Below, one piece after another: positions 36,201 through 46,500 of a stretch of DNA of 64,000 bases. The position numbers were made by a program, and so were the translations under genes. Numbering within the stretch: the stretch's first letter is position 1; the number at the start of each line of letters is the position of its first letter. The notes beneath the pieces are model-generated. The model was not told where the DNA came from and ran no database searches. It worked only from the letters and a program-made list of their open reading frames with translations. Origin of the DNA: Branchiostoma floridae (Eukaryota; Chordata; Leptocardii; Amphioxiformes; Branchiostomatidae); the NCBI RefSeq assembly GCF_000003815.2, contig NC_049985.1, forward strand, positions 15,964,355 through 16,028,354. The letters run 5' to 3'.

Positions 36201-37662
36201 GAGGTTTCAAGGAACAATTTCATCAGTACTTTTCTTCGAACTACATGCATTTGCGAACATCATTACTGAATATGCCACAAAGGAACCGCATTCCCTTGTC
36301 TACATCACACATACGGCACAAAAGTCGTACCTTCAAAGTGGCCAAAGTGGCGTTTTAAAGGGACTCGCAGTTGTGGCATTTAGATAAGACCACAGTTTTA
36401 GTATTTTGTTTCTACAGCACATATACGTTGTTAAGAAGTTTTAGTGACCGTATATATCTGTGACGTGTGACGCGCGTGCTACTTTGTAGCTATACCAGTC
36501 GGTAGAAGAAGAAGCTGCAAAACGTTAGGCATTTTAGGGAACGGTACCGGTTAGTGCATGGAGAGACGTCCCTGTAGCTCAACTTGTAGGCGAACAACAC
36601 ATGTAGTTCAGCTCCTGGTCTCAATTAGTTAGTAATTGGGAGTCTTTCGGGAGGGATGTAAAAGATGTAAAATATGGGTTCCGTGTTCGAGGAGATCCTC
36701 TCTCTGTAAAAAATATACCCTGCTACAAAAACTGCAAGGAAATCTGCTGCTCTACATGTCACTTCAAGGGTTCGAACGAAGGAACAATAGAGCAGGGAGT
36801 CAAGGACATTTCTTTCTTCAAGGAGAAACAATGCGACGTTGAGACGGTCCCCTCCCCGTGACACTCACGCTCACGTGGACTTTAGTGCTGTGTTATTTGA
36901 TTTTGATCGACGGTTCTGATGGACGACGCACGCAACGTTTGCTTTTTGACAAGAGGACCGTTCCATCTTCATACACCACGGGAGGAATATGACTAGTGCA
37001 AGAGATACGTCATCAACTTATTTTCTCTACAATAATATCACCAGGTCATCAGTGTGTATTGGATGGTAATGGTAAGAAAAGACCTCCGGTTGTCCCAAAC
37101 TGACACGAATTGTCCAAACACTGGCCCTTTCTTCTAGTTTAGTTCCCAAACCCACCCACGACATCGGAGTTGGCCCCGTCTCAACAGCAGTATTGATTCA
37201 GTTTCAGAAGCTGTAATTTGTCAAGGGACTTGATTTTCTTTATGCGCGTGGACGCTGTGTTCTTTTCTCCGCGAATGATGCATTCAAACAGCCGAGGGCT
37301 ACCATAGTCTATAGCTGCACAACAAAGGCGGTTGTGAGCCATGTTCTTGAAGAATTTCAAGCGTGTTTTGATCGATACGCTGCATTCATATGAAATTTGG
37401 AAGGAAGAATGCCTTCCCTAGCCTAGCTGTTAAATGCTTGCGGGTCAGGGCGTTTGACTGAACTCCCCACGATCAAAAGCGTCACCTGGCGGATTGACTG
37501 ACATAGCGACACGCATGATCAAGTATTGATCGAGGGAATTTATGTACACATTTGGACATGACGCAGATCCGCTGGTGCAGTTCTTCATTCTGTGAACTTC
37601 AAGTGGCGGAATGCCAAGGCACTTCAAGTTCAAGTTCAAGTTGTCCAACTGAAAGATCCGAT
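36201..37662. other. Intergenic spacer
   Basis: Noncoding; TGACGTGTGACGCG near 36460 adds further CRE half-sites. Nothing else recognised. Confidence 0.4.
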
Positions 37663-37881
37663 AACGCTTCTACACCTTTATCCGCGGGTTATCCGTTGTT
37701 TTTGAAAACATATTATTTAGGGATATCAATTCGACGGACTGTGGCAACAAATTGCAATACACAATGTGTATTTTGAAATATTGCATTTTGAACCCATCGT
37801 CGTTGACTCGATATCCCTAAATACACTGTTTTGAAAAAGAACGGATATATGTTACCACGCGGATAAAGGTGATCTAGCGTT
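37663..37881. repeat. Foldback MITE, AACGCT..CACCTTTATCCGCGGG family, copy 1
   Basis: Long terminal inverted repeats: left AACGCTTCTACACCTTTATC, and the complement of the right end AACGCTAGATCACCTTTATC. Pairing continues through CGTT(G/C)TTTTT(G/C)AAAACA and TTTAGGGATATC. Two more copies are at 42303 and 43287. No transposase is encoded. Confidence 0.85.
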
Positions 37882-37979
37882 ACTACTGTTCTGTAATTTC
37901 AAACCAAAATCTGGACATATTGCCCCCAGAATAAAACTTGAATTCTGGTTGCTTGGCCAAGAGAATATATAGAAAATTA

Positions 37980-37998
37980 ACTAACGGTTGATCTGGTA

Positions 37999-38056
<58 letters not shown>

Positions 38057-38525
38057 ACTTCTGAAACTGACCAATCAGGGGAGCGATACAGTTAACGAAA
38101 GATTTCCCCGAATCTTGATATACCAGGAAAAGCGCAGAAAGGAATGCTTTGTACAGTGTGCAGTCCATGTTAGAGTTAAGGTGTGTGCGTGTGTGCGTGT
38201 GTCACATTCCTTCAAATTTATTGAATATGTACAACAATAACTTAGGATTGAATAGCAACACACTTGTCCCAGCAGAAGGGAATTTGTCATTATGTCAAGC
38301 CTTGGAAGTGTTGAATAAAGGATGTATGTATTATAAAGGAATTTGTTGCTTAAATGGGTCAGTTTGTGTAGGCTATATGATAATAACGTTAATGCCCCGC
38401 CTTATCCTCGGTGTATATGGTGAGATAATCCCTGGTCAGGTGCGATAACCACCTCATAAACCACCTCGTTCACCATATACACCTCGGGCCGGGGCATTAA
38501 CCCTTTATTAACTAACGGTTGATCT

Positions 38526-38571
<46 letters not shown>

Positions 38572-38760
38572 ACTTCTGAAAACCATGTGTAAGAATACGA
38601 AATAGTTAACGAAAGATTTCCCCGAATCTTGATATACAAGGAAAAGCGTATGTCTTTGCCTGTTTTCCTTTACAATTGAAGTGCATATAGTATCGAGGTG
38701 TGTGCTTGTGTGCGTGTGTTTTTCAGCAAACCCTCTTGTTGTCCCGTAGGGACTTGAATA
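37980..38760. repeat. Segmental tandem duplication carrying AT microsatellites
   Basis: ACTAACGGTTGATCTGGTAT, then an (AT)n run, then GATACTTCTGAAA, GTTAACGAAAGATTTCCCCG and a GTGTGYGTGTGTGCGTGTGT tract, occur twice with an offset of 514 bases. The (AT)n runs are about 55 bases (from about 37999) and about 40 bases (from about 38529). Confidence 0.85.
38393..38496. repeat. 104-bp palindromic MITE flanked by TTAA
   Basis: TTAA at 38389-38392 and at 38497-38500 flank inverted ends: left TGCCCCGCCTTATCCTCGG and the complement of the right end TGCCCCGGCCCGAGG. Both continue into GTGTATATGGT. TTAA duplications are the hallmark of piggyBac-type transposition, so this may be a piggyBac-derived MITE. 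Confidence 0.7.
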
Positions 38761-38957
38761 GACAACCTCCTTGCGGATTAGATGCAGATTGCACCACTGT
38801 TGATTTACTACTGTCCTGACGTAGGCAGGTACACGGTATACAACGATGACATACAGTTTATTTACACATACAAGAAATCGGTTACTCCTACTAACAATAT
38901 GATTGATTATGCCCCTTTATCTTCTGAAATGTCAGGAAGAAATGCTGGCAAAGCATT

Positions 38958-39202
38958 CTCTCCAAGCAGAGGTTAGGCTTCCCCTTTTTTTAAACGACTT
39001 TATGCGTTTTATCGGGCTTTCTATATTGCACCGTTATGTTTATGTCTCGTCGCCTAAACACTGCAGGCACATGGAGCTACCAATGCCCCAGAAACCTAAT
39101 CACTTCGACATATTAAGAAAACGATGCAAAAAAAGAAATCGCGATAAAAACGCATAACAACGTTTAATAAAAACAGCCAGAGCCTAACCTCTGCTTGGAG
39201 AG
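38958..39202. repeat. MITE with ~70-bp terminal inverted repeats (CTCTCCAAGCAGAGG family)
   Basis: Both ends begin CTCTCCAAGCAGAGGTTAGG (right end on the complement). They remain alignable for about 70 bases through AAACG(A/T)..TTATGCGTTTT.ATCG. The same CTCCAAGCAGA end recurs in the inverted pair at 46619 and 47070 and near 48230. Confidence 0.8.
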
Positions 39203-39319
39203 CAGGCAAGACGTGTATTATTGTCTGACTGAAAAACAGCGCTATATGTCAGGAGATCCTAGCAAAGTGTACACCAACTTCAGCACAACAGAGAACTATC
39301 TACCACTCCAAAATCACGA

Positions 39320-39551
39320 CGACAGTATGTCCAGAACACGAGATAGTAAGTTCCGCTGTAGTACCTTCAAAGCCGCTTGGGGCCCATTATCGAACTTGAC
39401 CTTTGTTTTCCAACCTCTAGCCAACTACGAAATATCATTGGAATCCATTCAAGGATTTTCAAGTTATGCTGTTCGCACCAGGACAAAAGACAAACCGAAC
39501 ACCCCGGTTTCACTCCTCTGGCAGTTTTTGATACTATCTTATGCTACCGTA
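39320..39551. repeat. Dispersed repeat fragment with CCAGAACACGAGATA
   Basis: The phrases CCAGAACACGAGATA, CTGTAGTACCTT and TTATCGAACTTGACCTTTGTTTT have diverged counterparts at 47215-47345. The 192-codon open frame over it spans an N gap and is not a credible gene. Confidence 0.45.
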
Positions 39552-39651
39552 NNNNNNNNNNNNNNNNNNNNNNNNNNNNNNNNNNNNNNNNNNNNNNNNN
39601 NNNNNNNNNNNNNNNNNNNNNNNNNNNNNNNNNNNNNNNNNNNNNNNNNNN
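39552..39651. other. Assembly gap (100 N)
   Basis: Run of exactly 100 N, probably a placeholder of unknown true length. Confidence 1.
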
Positions 39652-39833
39652 TCTTCTTATTTGTTGAAAACAAATTAAAAAAAAAAACACAACAAAACTG
39701 TGTTGACATCCCGTTTAAGGTATCAGATACCTGTCAATCTTCCATGACCTTTACATCACGATCTCTTAAATAATAGCAAGGCCTTGCTACTGTAGCCAAT
39801 GACAATTGTCCAGCGTCCGAAAGTGTAACGTTA

Positions 39834-40240
39834 CTTTGCAGAACAGTTTATAGACATTCTCATAACGTTACAGGCGTGTGTGCAAATATTCAGGTTATAA
39901 GTTTCTTTTTTTAAGTACAACCGTTTAGCAGTATCACTTTATACTGAGTCCAAAAGTGTCCGTGTGAACTGTAATATTTCATATAATCGGCTGGGTTCAT
40001 AGGAAATACTATACCAGTCCCTCTTCTAGTCCAGAGTACTTAGTTTGCAGAAGAGTTTATAGACATTTTCATAACGTTACAGACGTGTGTGCAAAAGTCA
40101 TGTTAAAAGTTTCATTTTGAAAGTATAGCCGTTTAGCTGAGTCCAAAAGTGTCCATGTGAACTGCAACATTTCATATAATCGGCTGGGTTCATAGGAAAT
40201 CCTACACCAGCCCCCCCCCCCCCTTCTTCCAGCCCAGTTA
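39834..40240. repeat. 210-bp tandem duplication just upstream of the Tie-like gene
   Basis: TTTGCAGAA(C/G)AG at 39834 and 40044 starts two copies that share TTTATAGACATT, CATAACGTTACAG, GCGTGTGTGCAAA, GAGTCCAAAAGTGTCC and ATAATCGGCTGGGTTCATAG. The second copy ends in a C homopolymer (about 40208-40222). It ends about 225 bases before the start codon, so it may contain or flank the promoter. Confidence 0.8.
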
Positions 40241-40464
40241 CGGAGTCCAGGAAACAAAGCCGAACTGCGGAAGAAGTGCCAGATGTAGATAAGAAAGTCC
40301 CGCTGTTCCTCCTGTCGAGTCAGGCAGGCTAGTGTGTTTTGCTGCCAAACGTCGAGCGGAAGGATATGTCCAACCCTAAAATAAATCAGAAATTTCGAAA
40401 TAAGTGGGTTTGGAGAGCCAGTACTGGGGTTGTCACTACACACGAGTGAGTGGTGAGTCCAGCC

Positions 40465-40540
40465 ATGGAGGGGGGCAGCTTTGCGCGTTGGACGATGCTA
40501 CAAGTGTTGATGGCGTGTCTTACTGTGCTTCATGTCCAGG
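40465..40540 (+). CDS. Tie-like exon 1: signal peptide
   Basis: ATG in good context (GCCATGG). It encodes [10 protein letters not shown], then a hydrophobic [15 protein letters not shown] and a split glycine codon, a typical signal peptide. Donor CAGG|GTAAGG, phase 1. No strong TATA box was found upstream. Confidence 0.75.
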
Positions 40541-43500
40541 GTAAGGTCTTTTAAAAACTCTCCACGATAAACTTTCTTAAGATCAAAACAGGAGACTTTC
40601 CTGAGAACATCATGTGTTGAGTCTTAACTTCGAGATTTCTATCTTGTCAAGTTCAAACTTCTTTCCGACGGATCAACCATTCTGAGATGACATATATCTG
40701 GTTAGAAAAACAAAGCCAATGTATATGTGACGATAAGACCGAAAACTCAGTGCTTTCCATATTGTATCCTATAACAGTTTGTTGGTTGCTACTAGTTTGT
40801 TTGTTTGTTTGTTTGTTTGTTTGAGCCTTTACGGGATCACGAGTCGGGCTATCTCAGTAGAAAACCGTTAAACGTTATCATTTCGCTGCAATCAGATTGA
40901 GAATCAGATAGCATCTCTTAAATGATGACCTCCAAACGAACTCTTTACCAGAAAACATTTTTCAACTATTCATACCATTCAAAACTTTCAACAGAAATCC
41001 ACATGATCGATTTCAAAGTAACTTCCGAAGAACGATATGAATATGAACAATTGAGTTCAAGTTGTGAGCTTAGTCAGCGACTAGCTTCTTTAGCAAAGAA
41101 CTTTGATGGCAGATCTCTTTACATGTCAGAGACAAAATGTGGTTTTGTAAGATAGCGATCGTACCGGTTAGGGACATATCTTTTTGAAGTATGATATCAA
41201 ACCTCTCATACAACATGAGAAGTGGAGGAATGCAATCCACATTTAAAAAAAAAATAAGATAAATAATAAATGATAATTGAGTTTTTTTGCAAAACTATGT
41301 CCATGGGGCTAATTGCAAGTAAACAAAATCAAATACATAAAGTGATTGAAAATATGTAAATAATCTAAATTCTAGCATACAAAGATTAATAAGTCATTGG
41401 ATGTACATACAGAATATCAAATAAGATTTTAACCTACATTACTATTGCAGGGTTTGACTTCTTCTTTGAAAACAGTTTTTATAATTACACAATCTCAGAT
41501 ATGAAAATTACACTCGTGCAAATAACAAATTACATAAGGCCCAACCGGCCCAACCTTCTGTCTGTAGTTACCACCGGTCTACACAGACCAGAGTTTATTC
41601 TTCCCCTGAGTGGTCTTTTTGGGCAGTTTTTACTCTACCTGTCTACGTGATACTGGGTAACTCTAGAAGCTTTGAATAGACTTCAACGATTTTTCAGTGG
41701 GTAGGCTTAGCGTTAACAACTAGCAAACAAGTGATGATAACGATGATGAAATGATACGTCGATGAAGATATTAGATATTCAAGCAACTAGACATATTTTA
41801 TGAGAATGAACTCAATTGCAAAATCTTTGTAAGGCTGTAAAATATGTTTCTTTTTGCAAAATCTATCCAGTTGCGCGAGTATCCATCTTGGATGGTGTAT
41901 ATTGAACTGAATTTGATGAAGACCTTTAATTGTACGTTTTCCCAACTGAGGTACGTACAGGTCACAACAAATACATGCTTACAAACATACGCGTGTTTGT
42001 ACTTAGTGTAGCATATGAATTCGACTTCTTCTCCCTTCTTGGTAATGGTAAGCGGATTGTATGGTCTAACCATATAAGGTTTATGAAAACGCACGAGGAA
42101 TTCATGTTTCAGTGTTTCTCATATGTCTGAAGTGAGGAAACCTATTTTCTATAAATCAACTGAATAGAATATTATATTCTATCATATATGAAACATACAT
42201 ATAAGTTTCGCTGCAGTACCATAGGAAGCCACCAATAGGCTATTTCCTGACCTTCGTCTTTTCACCATAGCAAAACCGAACACATAACCTTGTGGCAAAG
42301 GTAACGCTACTTCACCTCTATCCGCGGGTTAACCTATCCGTTGTTTTTGAAAACATCTTATCTATTGATATCAAGTTGACGGACTGTGGCAGCAAATTGC
42401 AATACACAACTTGAATTCTTAAAATATTGCAGTTTGAAACAACCGTCCTTGACTCGATATCCCCAAATACCCTGTTTTTAAAAACAACGGATATAGGTTA
42501 CCACGCGTATAAAGGTGACCCAGCGTTGATAACAAAAACATTTATTGCAAATTTTCCCCCGTGAGCTAATTGCAGGTAATATAAAAAGCGTTCAAACAGT
42601 GTAAAACAATGTAGTAAGTGTCTACTCTAGTCTAAAAGCTAACTCTAGATTTTGAGGTTTGGGGTTCGACTTCTTTTCCGAAGGCATTGGAAGATGAAAG
42701 ATCCCCATCTTTTCTACCATGTGTGGGTTTTGTGATGTAAATGGTACTGTATTTTTCTCAGGCCTGTGAACCCAAAGGACAGAGACACGTACATCTACTG
42801 TTACTCCATGTAACAGTAATATATAATGATAGTTTGCCTTTTCCCAGGCCTGACAGTAGAAATGGCGGTTCTAAACGCCCTCCCGGCGGTAGACCCACAG
42901 GACAGAGACACGTACATCTACTGTTACTCCATGTAACAGTTAATAATAAATTTAGATATGGTGAAAGATATTTTGTTACAGTTATAGATATGGTGAAAGT
43001 AACGATATTTTGTATTTTCCACAGGCCTGACGGTGGACATGGCGGTACTGAACGCCTTCCCGGCGGTAGACCCACAGGACAGAGACACATACATCTACTG
43101 TTACTCCATGGGTGACATCATCCAGCAGAAGCAGCCGGCGGGGGCAGGGAAGTACCCCCTGCGGGTGGAGCTGGACACGGGCTCCGGGAAAAAGGTCACG
43201 GACAAACGGGTCACCTACATGATCCCGCCCAACGGTGTTGCCGTCAGGATGTTGGCGACCGCTGGGTACGCTCAGGTGAGTATGACGTGGGTTCACCTTT
43301 ATCCATGGGGTAACCTAAATCCATTACTTTTAAAAACAGGGAATTTAGGGATATCAAGTCGACAGACGGTGGTTTCAAACTGTAATATTTTAAAAAGTTT
43401 TGCGGTTTGAAACTACCGTCCCTTGACTTCTCTAAATACCCTGTAACAACGAATATAGGTTACCCCACGGAAAAGGTGAACTAGAATTACAAACTGCGAG

Positions 43501-46500
43501 GAAAAGACAAAATAATCTTGAAATACAACCAGAAAGTTTTATAATAAACTATCTGATGGTCAAACTAATGATTACTAAAAAGGTAATCCCTTTCAGAGAA
43601 ATTGAGGAAGGTGAATTCGTTAACCGAGAAGTCGAATATTGATGTGCGTTAAATGAGTAGAAAACCGTTTAGAACATGGATTTGTTTCATTAACCGTGTG
43701 CAGAACGTAGAGAGTTGAGCGAGACAAACAAAGAGACTGAGCATTGTGACGGAAAGGGAAGAAATATGGTCAAGAAAACGTATCTGACCGACATACAAAT
43801 GCATGATTTCACCCCACGACACTAGAATCGTTGACTGTGTCGGACGGCCTGCTGATAGATGTATGTGCCTCTCCTACAGGTTGGCGCCTTCTCCTGTAAA
43901 GCTCGGATGAAAAATGGCGGAGACAAAAGAGTGTCCAAGATCATCACCCTCAAGGTCAACAGGAAAGGTATATTGATCTGCTTTGGGATGAGGTTGATAC
44001 TGAAGGATGACTATCTTATCAACTCCTTTATTTGACAAGGTGGTATTGTGTTCTGGGTTCGAAACAATGACAGGCCCTAATGTAATGTTGTGCGCATGAG
44101 AAACGCACTTATACAATTGTACGTTCCACCAATCCCATCACTCTACAATGCGTACCAAGTGAACATGAGCATGTAGCTTCGGTAAGGGACTCCCCTTAGA
44201 TGGAACGTAAAGCTACAGGTCCCGTGTCTGAGCAAAGCCACACCGAGAGCAAAGTCAAAGAACCCACCACACTTGTCTAAAAGATTGTGTATGTGTCCAT
44301 TCTTGTGTGGGTGAATCAAGTCTATCAGTCTGGTCTTATACTGTACAAAACTGGTGTGTTAAGCTTAAATATCGTTTACAGATTAACAAACAATCATAGT
44401 CAAGATATGTCGAAGATATCTAAGGGTAATTGTACTCTATTGGCCGATGGTTGGGTTATGTTGGCCCAACGCAGGTCAAAACACGAATGTCTTGCGGTAA
44501 GTGATAATTGACATCATGATAAGCGTGTAAATCGTGAGACATCGGCCTTATGTTTTCTGTAAGGACATTGATATATCCATAATGTATGTCAACATCTGGC
44601 AAAAGTTTTTTGGCTGACATGTCTTTTCGCAAAATGATGATTTCCAGACGTATATACTTGCTCATTTTTTTTCTCTAAATGTCAAAAGTGTGCTTTTCAA
44701 AGAGCGACTTGTTGCCACAGCAATTGCTCATGTCACCCGGAATGTTTATAAAGTGTCGGTATATATGACCCTTTCACACATTGAATCCGAGAGTATATCA
44801 GACTGTTTCTCACTAAGTGTTGAATGTCATCCTGTTCATATCGACTTCCGCCAAACGGCCACAGGCGATTAAAAACATGTCCCGGCCTTTGCGAACCGGA
44901 CGCCAAGAATGTGTTTCCTGTGCAGTCGGTTCCCTTCTTCCACCCTGAGCCTCTGATGTTTGTGTCCGCGTGACCCTTTTTAAAACTGATGACACTAGCA
45001 CTGATGTCATCTTCCCATCTTAGATCACTGGGTGTTATTTGTAATATGTTCATACTATAACCTCTTTTACGAATGTTACGGTTTTGACTCTGTCAGGTTA
45101 TTTTTGTTGTCGTGCTAGAGTTAGTTCTTTGGCTTACATAGGTACATATTTGTGGTAATCTTTTGCCTTCAATTGATTGACTTATTGGCATTACAAATAT
45201 GAGATTTTGTACAGCACAAAATGTGACCCGTGGCCTTCAGGTCTTGTTAACGGGGGATTTCACTGGACCGCGATACTTAGGCGGCGTAGCTGTGTCCTTA
45301 ATTTGATTTTAGTTACATTTGACTTTACATATGAGGATGTCATGAAAAAGTACAGGCAGGACTAAAAACACAACAAAACACAGAAAGCGTAAAGCGATTC
45401 GATAAAATTTGTTGAGCGCTCGTACAAATGGCCGTTGACGTACCACAGCTTCAGTGAGGTACCCATTTTAGGTGGTAACCATTAAGAACATTATTGCCCA
45501 GACGTGGTGTCCTAATCTTGCACTGATTAAACTCATTGAAATATAAAAAAAACAAGTCCGAATTTTGGGCTATGTGTGTTGCAGCCTTCGTCAGATTCGA
45601 ATGACCATCGAATGATCACGTGGCCTCACGGTTATGTGACGACAGCGATTCATCAAAACAAGTGGCAGCGTTATCAGTGGAGTGTTCCCGTGTTGTTGAC
45701 CGTTATCTGTCAATCAATGTGTCCTCAGCGCACTTCTTCCCCGTGGAGTTCACCAAGACCATGAACCTGGGGGAGGATGTGACGTTACAGATGACCATGC
45801 GCAGCCGGAAACCAGACGTGGCCATCTCGTGGAAAAAGGATGGCAAGCCCGTCAGCAACCCCGTCAATGACAGGTAAAGATGTAAACTAAAGATGAAAAC
45901 GTTTATAAAAACATGTTATACCGATTTTCAGACATTTTGCATAAGGAGTAGCAGTGGGGAGGATGTTTGTAAGTGAATTTAGTTCCAATGATGGTTCAAC
46001 TGTGTTGCTTGTATTGTCCACTGTCATATGCTTGTGCTGTGTTTGCAATAGCCAGAAGAAATCTTAGCAAAACAGCATTAGATATTAAGGGAACTATGCT
46101 TAATTTTTATTTGGCAAAATTTGGTTAAAGAATAACAGAGTATTTTGTACCCCCAGACCTGAGTTAACTATCCGCCAAGCGAAGAAGTCGGACACTGGAA
46201 TATACGAGGTGTTTTACTTCGGTTACTACCCGACTCGGCAACAGGGCATCATGAGGCTCATTGTTAGAGGTTGGTTCCTAGCCTATATTCTGTGATGGAA
46301 CATTAGTTGTATTCAATAGACGAGTGATTTTTGTGGCTCTTAACCCTTGTCCTGTTGGCGAATTTTTGCACAATTTAACTTCCCAAAGCTAATAGTTTCA
46401 TCAGGTAAGTAAACTTTGACATGTTCTGTGCTGCTGCTGCAGATTTACACTCGCATTCCTTGGGCTTTGCAGTGGTATGCGACTTATACATGAGAAACAC

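Noticed and set aside
39195-39773. 192-codon plus-strand frame
   Set aside because: It passes through 100 N and a dispersed repeat; no protein similarity was recognised.
42758-43296. Minus-strand open frames opposite the Ig1 exon
   Set aside because: Antisense shadows of GC-rich coding sequence; the Tie-like reading on the plus strand explains the conservation.
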